DNA of 55,842 nucleotides, taken from assembly GCA_964528155.1 (NCBI GenBank), contig CAZGRL010000018.1, forward strand, positions 1 to 55,842. Direction: 5' to 3'. The stretch is from G001797105 sp964528155 (GTDB taxonomy: Bacteria > Chloroflexota > Anaerolineae > Anaerolineales > E44-bin32). Position numbers and translations under genes: made by a program. Positions 1 through 7,307 of the stretch are shown piece by piece (position 1 is the stretch's first letter; the number at the start of each line of letters is the position of its first letter). The notes beneath the pieces are model-generated. The model was not told the origin of the DNA. It made no database searches and worked only from the letters and a program-made list of their open reading frames with translations.

Positions 1-1
1 G

Positions 2-193
2 GTTGCCGCGGCGCGTTGGCAGGGCGTGGCGCCTGCGCTGCTGCCCGTGAGCGCATCGTTCGCCAACGGCCTCGACCTGGTGGGGTACGAGACGGGCGCG
101 TTTCCGGGCGAAGGGTCGCTGGCCGTTACCCTCTACTGGCAGCCACGGCAGCGTATCACAGCCGATGTCCAGATCTTTGTCTATCTCGTAGTT
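2..193 (+). pseudogene. C-terminal fragment of a membrane glycosyltransferase-like protein, cut off at both ends
   Basis: The frame enters from outside the window and reads a beta-sandwich-like tail (…FANGLDLVGYETG, then LAVTLYWQP and IFVYLV). From memory, this resembles the soluble C-terminal domain found on many Chloroflexota GT39-type membrane glycosyltransferases, which normally continues with VFVHLLD and about 60 further residues. Here the recognisable pattern stops near base 193 and the frame runs into G-rich and repeat DNA up to a stop at 361. The gene therefore looks broken at its 3' end. The family assignment is by pattern only, and the upstream part is not visible. Confidence 0.4.
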
Positions 194-213
194 CGTCAGG
201 GACAGAAACTTTT

Positions 214-245
214 GGGTTGGGCTTTTGGGGGGGGTGGTGGGGGGG
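214..245 (+). other. G-run tract with G-quadruplex potential
   Basis: Four G runs lie within 32 bases: GGG at 214, GGG at 219, eight Gs at 227-234 and seven Gs at 239-245. The spacers are short. The tract sits just after the point where the truncated glycosyltransferase loses its family pattern. Whether it folds is inference, and the long G runs could also be an assembly or sequencing artefact. Confidence 0.5.
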
Positions 246-364
246 AATTGCGTTTTCCCTCTTCACCTGCCTTGAGGGGTCCGTCGCATCATCTCTGCAA
301 GGCGCGACCACCGCCAACGGATTCGAGCAAAAGGCGTGGATCTCGAAAGAGGGCGAGGTAGCCC

Positions 365-425
365 ATGGGAGGTCGCGAGGATTCCTCGCTTGCCCTTCGG
401 GCTCGCTCGGAATGACATTGTGGGG
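365..425. repeat. Dispersed intergenic repeat with short inverted segments
   Basis: On the minus strand this reads with the core TGTCATTCCGAGCGAGCC followed by GCAAGCGAGGAATCCTCGC. It contains the perfect 15-base palindrome GCGAGGATTCCTCGC at 374-388 and a second GCCC/GGGC inverted pair. This type of 'TGTCATTCCGAGCG…GAGGAATC' sequence is a widespread intergenic repeat in environmental bacterial genomes, as I recall it. Only one copy is in this window, so the repeat status rests on recognition and not on copies seen here. Confidence 0.45.
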
Positions 426-499
426 GACAGCCGGGCGCCCCGGCGCTGCGGGGGGATGAAGATGGCAATCGGCGGGCACGGGGGCAGGCAGGTCGCTGC

Positions 500-1144
500 C
501 TACCCCCGGTGGTTGGCCTCCCACCAGCGCACGCCGAGATCGAGGAGGCGCACGCGAAGTTCGGTCTTACTTCGCACGCCGAATTTCTCCAACACGTGGG
601 CGACATGGGTCTTGACCGTCTCGGGTGAGACGATCAATGCTTCGGCGATCTGGGGGTTGGTGTGGCCGCGGGCGGTCAGCCAGGCGACCTCCTGCTCGCG
701 CGGGGTAAGGGAGGCCAATGCCGCCTCAGCCTGTGATCGCAGTGCATCCTGCTGCAGGCCGCGTGCGATCAGGTCGGCGATCAACCCTCCAATGGTCTGG
801 CCACGAGAATGCGCCGTCAGGCTGAGTTGAGCCGAGAGCTCGCCATCGATCTCGAAAGCCAGTCGATCGCCCTGAGGGCCTTGGGCCTCGGGCAAGAATT
901 CCTTCGACAGGCTCCCTGACCTGCGGCCTGCCTGCACCTGGCGCAGGCACAGATGGGCAGGCAAGACATTGCCCTTGAACTGAAGCTGCTCGGGATGTAG
1001 CCCTTCGGCAGGCTCCCCCCGGCCTGCGTCCGGGGGACAGGCAGGACGCGGCCCTTCGACAGGCTCCCCCCGGCCTGCGTCCGGGGGACAGGCAGGACGC
1101 GGCCCTTCGACAAGCTCAAGACGCGGCCTGTGGCGAAACCACAC
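500..1144 (-). CDS. LuxR-type helix-turn-helix transcriptional regulator with repeat-expanded N-terminus
   Basis: The C-terminal 69 residues (about residue 146 onward) form a LuxR/GerE DNA-binding domain: LTPREQEVAWLTARG, then NPQIAEALIVSPETVKTHV and LEKFGVRSKTEL. This predicts a DNA-binding regulator. No receiver, PAS or ATPase domain is visible. The N-terminal half is odd: the LVEG/EPVEG–PRPACPPDAGRG motif is translated from 51-bp direct repeats embedded in the gene. I chose GTG at 1144 because GGAGG lies 5 bases upstream and because the promoter at 1173-1201 would start the transcript near 1166. ATG at 1171 gives nine more residues but would then lie upstream of the transcript start. The ligand and target genes are unknown. 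Confidence 0.7.
   Translation of the reverse strand: MWFRHRPRLELVEGPRPACPPDAGRGEPVEGPRPACPPDAGRGEPAEGLHPEQLQFKGNVLPAHLCLRQVQAGRRSGSLSKEFLPEAQGPQGDRLAFEIDGELSAQLSLTAHSRGQTIGGLIADLIARGLQQDALRSQAEAALASLTPREQEVAWLTARGHTNPQIAEALIVSPETVKTHVAHVLEKFGVRSKTELRVRLLDLGVRWWEANHRG
1001..1128. repeat. 51-bp tandem repeat inside the LuxR-type gene (2.5 copies)
   Basis: Copies begin with CCCTTCGNCAGGCTC at 1001 and 1052, and a diverging partial copy (CCCTTCGACAAGCTC) begins at 1103, so the period is exactly 51. Each full unit then has CCCCGGCCTGCGTCCGGGGG, a self-complementary stretch that can form a hairpin. The period is a multiple of three, so the LuxR frame stays open with 17-residue units (GPRPACPPDAGRGEPVE). 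A decayed relative lies at about 900-916, and the same core recurs at the 5' end of phoU at 12813. Confidence 0.85.
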
Positions 1145-1172
1145 ATAGACCTCCCAGGCAAGGTGTGCCATG

Positions 1173-1201
1173 ATTATATAGAACAAACGTTCTGATGTCA
1201 A
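1173..1201 (-). promoter_or_regulatory. Consensus promoter with LexA-like box in the spacer
   Basis: On the minus strand TTGACA (1201-1196) and TATAAT (1178-1173) match the sigma-70 consensus perfectly with exactly 17 bases between them. The spacer holds GAAC-AAAC-GTTC at 1181-1192, inside the palindrome-like AGAACAAACGTTCT (1180-1193). This is the GAAC-N4-GTTC form of the SOS box used by Gram-positive and, as I recall, green non-sulfur bacteria. LexA bound there would block the promoter of the LuxR-type gene. It also lies 57 bases before the start of the lipoprotein gene on the other strand. Confidence 0.65.
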
Positions 1202-1248
1202 ATGGTACCCGACCGGTTAGACTCGTTCTGCGCGATGAAGAGACCGTG

Positions 1249-2127
1249 ATGAGACGAGGTGCGCTGACTGCGATCTGCATAGCTGCATTGCAGCTCAGCG
1301 GGTGCAACTTCCTGGGACCTCGGCCGCCCGAGCCCACGCACCCGCCCGCAGCCGGCTCGACGGCCACGCCCAGGGCGGCAGCTCGGCTGACGTTCACCGT
1401 GGAGAGTGCCGCGGCGACTCCAGAAGCGCAGCCGGAAGCCACCACGGCGCCCGCCAGCGGGGGCCAGCTGGCCGAAGCGATCCTGATCCTCCAGCCCGGG
1501 CCAGCCTCGCACCTCACCAGCCCGATCCACATCGAGGGGCTTGCCGATCCGACCTTCGAGCAGACGCTGGTTGTGAGACTCGTACTTATCGACGGAACGG
1601 AAGTCGCCAGTTTACCGACGACCATTGCGGCGGACGTCGGCCAGAGGGGGCCATTCGAGGCGGATCTATTCTTCAACGTCCCCGGAGGAGGCAACGCCTT
1701 TATCCAGGTGTACAGCCAGAGCCCGCGTGATGGCGGGGTGACCCATCTGGCCTCGGTCGGAGTCACGCTGGTCTCCAGCGGTCCGACCACGGTCGTTCCG
1801 GTGAAGGCTCATCCCGAAGACATCGCCATCGCCCAGCCTCAACCGGCTCAGACGGTCAGCGGTGGGCTACTGCACGTCGAAGGTGTCGCCCTGGCCTCGT
1901 TCGAACAGACCTTGCTCATTGAGCTGTACGATGCCGACGGCAACGTGGTCGCATCTCAGCCGGTGATTGTCGCCGCGCCGGACCTGGGACAGCCAGGTCC
2001 ATTCGTCGCCGACATCCCATACAGCGTCACCGCCTCCGGGCCCGGTCGTGTGGTTGTGCGAGATGTAAGCCCGGCCTACGGCGGTGATGTGCACCTCGCC
2101 AGTGTTGAAGTAGATCTGAACCCCTGA
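1249..2127 (+). CDS. Lipoprotein with two Gmad2-type immunoglobulin-like domains
   Basis: The 292-residue product starts with a short lipoprotein signal ending LQLSGC (Cys19). A Pro/Ala/Thr-rich linker follows, then two similar domains at roughly 78-175 and 188-290. Each reads ILQPGPASHLTSPIHIEG or IAQPQPAQTVSGGLLHVEG, then FEQTL…, then a closing HLASV.V.L. This is the Gmad2 beta-sandwich pattern seen in bacterial spore-germination and secreted proteins. It should be anchored on the outer face of the membrane. No enzymatic motif is seen. I chose ATG at 1249 because the signal peptide begins there; an ATG-less extension upstream has no signal features. Confidence 0.75.
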   Translation: MRRGALTAICIAALQLSGCNFLGPRPPEPTHPPAAGSTATPRAAARLTFTVESAAATPEAQPEATTAPASGGQLAEAILILQPGPASHLTSPIHIEGLADPTFEQTLVVRLVLIDGTEVASLPTTIAADVGQRGPFEADLFFNVPGGGNAFIQVYSQSPRDGGVTHLASVGVTLVSSGPTTVVPVKAHPEDIAIAQPQPAQTVSGGLLHVEGVALASFEQTLLIELYDADGNVVASQPVIVAAPDLGQPGPFVADIPYSVTASGPGRVVVRDVSPAYGGDVHLASVEVDLNP

Positions 2128-2215
2128 ATCGACGTGGATCGCCGGTAAGCCTGATGCATTGGTCCAGATGAATGGACGCCTAGCGCCATCGGACCAACTG
2201 GAGCCTGGGAAGGCC

Positions 2216-3217
2216 ATGATGGACGACACCCCTCGCCCCCGGACGAGCCCTGCCCCTTCCGACCCCGAGCGCGCCTCGGAAGGGAGCCCGGAGAGATGGA
2301 ATGCGACGCGGCTGGTCGCCATCCTGTTCTTGATCCCCAGTGTACCCATGCTACTGGGTTCCGTTGCCGCGCTGGCTCTGTTCTACGTCGCCCCGGTTCG
2401 CTTTGGGGGATTGATCGCCCGGCTACCTGCGGACGAGTTCATCCAGACCGTGCTCTTCTTCGCTCCGGCGACGCTCTTCGCGCTCGTTGTGCTGGCCTTC
2501 CTGTACGCTCGTGAGCCGGGCCCAGCCGGCCCTGAGCCGTCCGTGATGGCTCAGGCGGTGATCCTTCCACGCCACCCTGCCCGATCGCTTGCCCGCTGGG
2601 CGCTCGGGTTGATCGCACCCGCATTCCTGGTCGCCGTTCTGGTATTGCTCTTCTCCCTGGTGGCGCCCGGCCGTTTTTCCGGCTGGATTGAGCCTCTCCC
2701 TGGGGATCGGTATTTGCGCCCCCTCGTCCCAGTGATGCCCGTGCTCCTGCTGGGGATAGGCGTCGTGGCGATGCTGCTCGCTTTCCCCCGGAGGCAAGCC
2801 CCCCAGATGAACCGAGAGGGCATCGGGCCAGCCCGAACGACGCGAACAGTGGTCGGCCTCATCCTGGTGTCAAGTGTGTCGATGCTCGCCCTGTCTCTGA
2901 TCGCGTTAGGGGTTTCCTACGTCCAGCCGGATCGGTTTCAGCGGCTGATGTCCCGTCTCGAACCGGAGACGTTCCTTCGGCTGGCCCTACTTTTCGCCCC
3001 GGCCATTCTGACCGCGGTTGTGATCCTTGCCCTGCTCTACTTGATCGGCCGGTCAGTAGGCGAGACGGCGCGGGCAAGCAGTTCGGCCCAAGCGCGGTTG
3101 GCCTCCCCGCAAACCCGGTCCACCCTTGCTGTTTCAGTTCTGGTCAGCGGGTTGTTGCTGAGCACGGTCGTCGCCCTTGGGCTGCTGGCAGTACTCGTCG
3201 TACTGCTTATTCGTTAG
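2216..3217 (+). CDS. Membrane protein of three repeated two-helix modules
   Basis: After a Pro/Ser-rich cytoplasmic-looking head of about 35 residues, the protein contains three copies of a module: helix, then an extracytoplasmic segment with a V.P.RF..L…L motif (VAPVRFGGLIARLP, VAPGRFSGWIEPLP, VQPDRFQRLMSRLE), then a second helix. A seventh helix closes the protein. I do not recognise the family and assign no function. Adjacent ATG codons at 2216 and 2219 follow GGGAAGG; spacing fits 2219 slightly better. It lies 90 bases after the Gmad2 lipoprotein gene and may be co-transcribed with it. Confidence 0.65.
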   Translation: MMDDTPRPRTSPAPSDPERASEGSPERWNATRLVAILFLIPSVPMLLGSVAALALFYVAPVRFGGLIARLPADEFIQTVLFFAPATLFALVVLAFLYAREPGPAGPEPSVMAQAVILPRHPARSLARWALGLIAPAFLVAVLVLLFSLVAPGRFSGWIEPLPGDRYLRPLVPVMPVLLLGIGVVAMLLAFPRRQAPQMNREGIGPARTTRTVVGLILVSSVSMLALSLIALGVSYVQPDRFQRLMSRLEPETFLRLALLFAPAILTAVVILALLYLIGRSVGETARASSSAQARLASPQTRSTLAVSVLVSGLLLSTVVALGLLAVLVVLLIR

Positions 3218-3263
3218 GGGGGACAGTGCTTGAGAAGCCCCGCGTTGTGTGATTCGAGGTGGA

Positions 3264-4532
3264 TCAAGGCTTCCGCTGCAATCGATACAGCGCGCCGGCG
3301 TAGTCGGCCAGGTACACGGCTCCTGCGCGATCGACGCCGAACGAAGTGATGCTGAAAGGCGTGTCGAAAAGCTGGCCGGAGTGCCAGCCGCCTCCGCCTT
3401 GCAGGAGCCCCCAGATCTTCCCCGAGCAGTAATCGCCGTACAGATAAACCCCCTGCCATTCGGGTAATCCGGGATCTCGAACGACGCCGCCGCCTGTGAC
3501 GGCGCACCCATCCGCGTGGGTGTATTCGGCAATCGGATCTACAAGATCGGGCGCTTCTCCGCCTCGATAGTCGTGGGCCCCTTCGCGCAAGTTCCATCCA
3601 TAGTTCGCCGGCGCGGGAGCCCCCGGGTACTGCCAATCGATCTCCTCCCACTCACCCTGGCCCACATCACCGATGAACAGCTGGCCAGTCGGAAAGTCGA
3701 AAGCGAAGCGCCAAGGGTTTCGCAAACCGTACGCCCAAATCTCCGGGCGGCCAGCCTCGTTGGCGAACGGATTGTCCGACGGGATCGCATAGGGTTGCGC
3801 CGAATCTACATCCAGGCGCAGAAGCTTGCCCAGCAGCGTATCCACCCGCTGCGCATTGCCCTGAGGGTCACCGGCCGATCCACCATCCCCCAAGCCGATG
3901 TACAGGTATCCGTCGGGACCGAAAGCCAATCCACCGCCGTTGTGATTACGGTACGGCTGGGCCACCTGAAGCAGATCCATCTCACTCGAAGGGTTGGCCT
4001 GGTTTGGATCGTCCCCCACGGAGAATCGCGCGATATGCGTCGTTCCGCCGACACCGGTATAGTTGACATAGAAAAAGCCGTTGCTGTGGTAATCCGGATG
4101 AAAGGCCAATCCGAGAAGGCCGCGTTCGCTGCCGTCGGCATTGACGCGATCGCGGATGTCGAGGAAAGGTTCGGGAAGAAGCTCGCCTCCAGTCACGATG
4201 CGGATCAGACCCGCCTGCTCGACAACAAACAGTCGATCATCGCCGGCATTCTTGATATCGATCGGGTATGAGAGACCACCGACGTACTGCGCCCATTCGA
4301 AGACGCCCGGATCGGGCAACTCGCCTGCCAGAGGCGGGGCGGCGGGCGTGAAGGTCGCTGCAGGCTCGGGCGACTGTGTCATTGTTGAAGAGGCAAGCGG
4401 AGGCTCTGTGGCGGTAGAGCTGACCGTAGGTTCTGGCAGCGGCGTCGGCGTGGCGAGTGGGCTGCTGAGCAAAGAGCAGGCCAGCATGACCGGTGGGGTA
4501 GCCAGAAGAAGGATCTTGAGCCGTCGGTCCAT
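3264..4532 (-). CDS. PQQ-dependent sugar dehydrogenase-like lipoprotein (GSDH family)
   Basis: The 422-residue protein has a lipoprotein signal (lipobox VMLAC, Cys19) and a Thr/Pro/Ala linker to about residue 75, then the six-bladed propeller of the glucose/sorbosone dehydrogenase family. Visible family motifs are GLLGLAFHPDY, NHNGGGLAFGPDGYLYIGLG followed by DGG, EIWAYGLRNPWRFAFD, and FIGDVGQGEWEEIDW. Members are periplasmic or surface oxidoreductases that use PQQ to oxidise aldose sugars, though the substrate often cannot be told from sequence. No PQQ-synthesis genes are in the window. It is divergent from the CysQ-like gene and shares a short control region with it. Confidence 0.85.
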   Translation of the reverse strand: MDRRLKILLLATPPVMLACSLLSSPLATPTPLPEPTVSSTATEPPLASSTMTQSPEPAATFTPAAPPLAGELPDPGVFEWAQYVGGLSYPIDIKNAGDDRLFVVEQAGLIRIVTGGELLPEPFLDIRDRVNADGSERGLLGLAFHPDYHSNGFFYVNYTGVGGTTHIARFSVGDDPNQANPSSEMDLLQVAQPYRNHNGGGLAFGPDGYLYIGLGDGGSAGDPQGNAQRVDTLLGKLLRLDVDSAQPYAIPSDNPFANEAGRPEIWAYGLRNPWRFAFDFPTGQLFIGDVGQGEWEEIDWQYPGAPAPANYGWNLREGAHDYRGGEAPDLVDPIAEYTHADGCAVTGGGVVRDPGLPEWQGVYLYGDYCSGKIWGLLQGGGGWHSGQLFDTPFSITSFGVDRAGAVYLADYAGALYRLQRKP

Positions 4533-4542
4533 CGAATGCGCT

Positions 4543-4555
4543 TACAATGATTGTA
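4543..4555. promoter_or_regulatory. Palindromic −10-like element between divergent genes
   Basis: TACAAT-G-ATTGTA is a perfect 13-base palindrome in the 111-base gap between the sugar dehydrogenase (starting at 4532 on the minus strand) and the phosphatase (4644, plus strand). Each arm reads TACAAT, five of six bases of a −10 hexamer, on its own strand. One element could therefore drive transcription both ways. No convincing −35 hexamer at 17 bases was found on either strand. An alternative reading is a repressor operator. Confidence 0.4.
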
Positions 4556-4643
4556 CCGTGGCCGGGTCGGGCCGAACGCTTGTGCGCCGACCCCGACCGG
4601 GCGCGTTGAGCCCTCCAATCGCTCACGTCCGGAGCTGAGCACA

Positions 4644-5654
4644 GTGAGATTCCCCCAATTCGGGTTCGAAGCTGCTTTCGCGCTCCAGGCGGTCAGGACC
4701 GCCGCCCGGTTCGTACGCCATATGCAACAGTACATGGTCGTGCAAAGCATGGCGAAGCAGGATGCTTCGCCGGTGACGGTTGCCGATTTCGCTTCTCAGG
4801 CGGTGGTCGCGGCTATGCTCGATCAGACATTCCCCGACGACCCACTCGTCGCCGAGGAGGGCAGCCAGGCCTTGAGGGAAGTGGATGGTGAAGAGCTATT
4901 GCGGAGCGTTGTGGGGTTTGTCACGCTCCTCCGCCCGGGCGCGGATGAGACGAAAGTGTGTGACTGGATCGATCGTGGCATGGGAGCCACCACGGAACGG
5001 TTTTGGGTGCTCGATCCGATTGATGGGACCAAAGGGTTCCTGCGCGGCGACCAGTATGCGGTGGCGGTGGCGTTGATCCTCTCCGGCCAAGTCGTCGCAG
5101 GCGCGCTTGGCTGTCCTGGTCTCCCCGGGCCGAACGCGGCCCAAGGTGACAGCGGCAGCGCCTACCTGGCCGTCCGAGGTCAAGGCGCGTGGGCAACCGA
5201 TCTGGAGGATGGGGACCTCGTTCGCGTCGTCGTTTCTGAGCGGCGTGATCCTCGACTCGCCCGGATCTTGCGATCGTTTGAGGCGGCCCATACGGACGAA
5301 GGTCTGCTGGACGAGCTGGCCGACGCGCTCGGCTGCACCGAGGCTCCAATACGTATGGACAGCCAAGCCAAGTATGCGCTCCTGGCAAAGGGTGAAGCAG
5401 ATCTCATTTTCCGCCTGCTTTCTCCGTCAAGACCGGACTACCGAGAGAAGATCTGGGATCAAGCTGCCGGCTCGATCCTCGTGGAGGAGGCCGGAGGGCG
5501 CGTGACCGACCTCGAGGGGAAGTCGCTCGATTTTACAGCCGGTCGCGAGCTTGTCAACAACGTCGGTGTTCTCGTCTCAAACGGATCACTGCACGAAGCT
5601 GCACGTGGAGCTCTGAATGCCGTAGGGGCGGCCAATGGGCAGAGGATGGCGTGA
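4644..5654 (+). CDS. 3'(2'),5'-bisphosphate nucleotidase / inositol monophosphatase-family phosphatase
   Basis: The 336-residue protein carries the metal-dependent phosphatase motifs in order: VTVADFASQ (D-x-x-S region), AEEGS, WVLDPIDGTKGFLRG and WDQAAGSILVEEAGG. The GTKGF version and the length match the HAL2/CysQ branch, which removes phosphate from PAP or PAPS in sulfur metabolism, rather than the shorter inositol phosphatases. The start is GTG at 4644 with GGAG 9 bases upstream; the reading frame extends further back but has no conserved sequence there. The stop overlaps the start of the next gene (GTGA), implying translational coupling. Confidence 0.82.
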   Translation: MRFPQFGFEAAFALQAVRTAARFVRHMQQYMVVQSMAKQDASPVTVADFASQAVVAAMLDQTFPDDPLVAEEGSQALREVDGEELLRSVVGFVTLLRPGADETKVCDWIDRGMGATTERFWVLDPIDGTKGFLRGDQYAVAVALILSGQVVAGALGCPGLPGPNAAQGDSGSAYLAVRGQGAWATDLEDGDLVRVVVSERRDPRLARILRSFEAAHTDEGLLDELADALGCTEAPIRMDSQAKYALLAKGEADLIFRLLSPSRPDYREKIWDQAAGSILVEEAGGRVTDLEGKSLDFTAGRELVNNVGVLVSNGSLHEAARGALNAVGAANGQRMA

Positions 5655-7159
5655 GGTCGCGATTGCCGGCGATCGGTGCCGGTGTTGCCGCTGCGATCGC
5701 GCTTCTCCTGTCCGTATGGGTCGGTCAGGTCGTCTACGAGCGGCTTCCGCACATCGAGGATGACTTCTCGAACCTTTGGGCAGCGCATGTCTTCGCTCAG
5801 GGGCACGCCGCACTGCCCACCCCGCCTGACAAGAATTCGTTTCTCATCCCCTTTGTTGTTGACTACAACGGACTGCGCTTCTCAAAGTACCCTCCCGGCT
5901 GGCCGGCCGCTCTGTCGCTCGGGGTTCGCTTCGGGGCAGATGGGTTTATCAACCCGATCCTGGCCAGTCTGGCGGTGTGGTTGACCTTTCGGCTGGGCTC
6001 GAAGATCGCTGGGGCCTGGATTGGGCTCCTCGCGGCCGTGCTCCTCACGATCTCGCCGATGTTTGTGATGATCTCGGGTTCGCTTCTCTCGCACGGGCTG
6101 AGCCTTTTCCTCAGTCTGGCGTTCATCCTGGCGTGGATCGACCTGTTCATCGCAGCGGATGCTTCCTCCTCAACCGATCACCCGCCGGCGGCGATCCTCG
6201 TCTCGGTGGCGGGTGCCTCACTGGGACTACTCGCGCTGACCCGACCGCTGACGGCGGTCGGCGTAGCGCTGCCCTTTGCTGTTCACGCGATATGGATCCT
6301 GCTCCGAGGGCGACCGGGAGCGCGAAAGCGGTTGCTCGGCCTTGGAGGACTGGCGGTTGCGATCGCCGCTCTGCTGCCCGTGTGGCAAGGGAGTCTGACG
6401 GGCGACCCGTGGCTGAACTTGTACACTCTGTGGTGGCCGTACGATCGGCTGGGTTTCGGGCCCGGGATAGGTGTGACCTCGACCGGACACAATCTCAGCC
6501 TGGCCTACAGCAATGCCCGCTTCAGCTTGCGCGCAGGCATGCATGACTTGTTCGGATGGCTATATATCTCGTGGATCTTCTTGCCCTTTGGACTATTCTC
6601 ACTCCGTAAGAGCACCGGTGCGTGGCTGGCATTCGCCGTCCTTCCCGGCTTGCTCCTGGCCTATTCGTTTTACTGGATCGGCTCATGGCTCTACGGACCG
6701 CGTTACTACTACGAAGCCCTGCCGGGGCTCGCGATCGTGAGTGCATCAGGGATCTCCTTCATCGGCGGCTGGTCGGTCAAGGCCCGTAGCCTGATTGGAG
6801 TTCGCCGCAGGGCAGTGACGGCGCTTCTAGCCGGTTTGATCGCGGTCGATATTGTCTTCTACCTTCCGGCCCGCCTGGCCAGCATGCGACACCTGTATGG
6901 CATCTCGCGTCAGGCCTTGGCCCCGATTCAGGCGGCAGATCTTGGCCGGGCGTTGATCGTGGTGCATCCGGAATACCACTGGACCGAGTACGGTGCCCTG
7001 CTGACGCTTGCCCCGCCTTTCTCGTCGACGGATGATACGCTCCTGACCATCTTCCTCGGCGGTGATCAAGATACTGAGCTGGCCCGGGATTTTCCCGATC
7101 GGATTCTGTATCACTATTTCACGAACGAGCCCTTCACGTTCTACAGGTCTTCCCGCTGA
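5651..7159 (+). CDS. GT39-like membrane glycosyltransferase
   Basis: This is a 502-residue integral membrane protein with about ten hydrophobic segments. After the first helix comes HIEDDFSNLWAAHVFAQG, the acidic pair characteristic of GT-C glycosyltransferases of the PMT/ArnT (GT39) type. KYPPGWP in the same loop also fits that clan. Such enzymes move a sugar from a lipid-phosphate donor to a protein or glycan outside the membrane. Acceptor and sugar cannot be read. The GTG start overlaps the stop of the phosphatase gene, so the two are probably co-translated, although no functional link is known. Confidence 0.75.
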   Translation: MRSRLPAIGAGVAAAIALLLSVWVGQVVYERLPHIEDDFSNLWAAHVFAQGHAALPTPPDKNSFLIPFVVDYNGLRFSKYPPGWPAALSLGVRFGADGFINPILASLAVWLTFRLGSKIAGAWIGLLAAVLLTISPMFVMISGSLLSHGLSLFLSLAFILAWIDLFIAADASSSTDHPPAAILVSVAGASLGLLALTRPLTAVGVALPFAVHAIWILLRGRPGARKRLLGLGGLAVAIAALLPVWQGSLTGDPWLNLYTLWWPYDRLGFGPGIGVTSTGHNLSLAYSNARFSLRAGMHDLFGWLYISWIFLPFGLFSLRKSTGAWLAFAVLPGLLLAYSFYWIGSWLYGPRYYYEALPGLAIVSASGISFIGGWSVKARSLIGVRRRAVTALLAGLIAVDIVFYLPARLASMRHLYGISRQALAPIQAADLGRALIVVHPEYHWTEYGALLTLAPPFSSTDDTLLTIFLGGDQDTELARDFPDRILYHYFTNEPFTFYRSSR

Positions 7160-7307
7160 GCGGGACCTCCGCTGACAACACAAATCGGGTGCATATGCCG
7201 ACGTCACCTCACCTGATCTGAGCTGCGGGAAATCCCTGGGCCCGAGACCAGGACGGCCGGCTGTATCCCCGGGCCAACGCGAGCGGCGCTGCCTTGTCTT
7301 TAAGGCA

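Noticed and set aside
1001..1128. CRISPR array or clustered spacers
   Set aside because: The unit is contiguous without unique spacers, and it is part of an open reading frame.
3516..4271. Long plus-strand frame antisense to the sugar dehydrogenase
   Set aside because: The minus-strand frame carries all GSDH family motifs; the plus-strand translation has no signal or family features.
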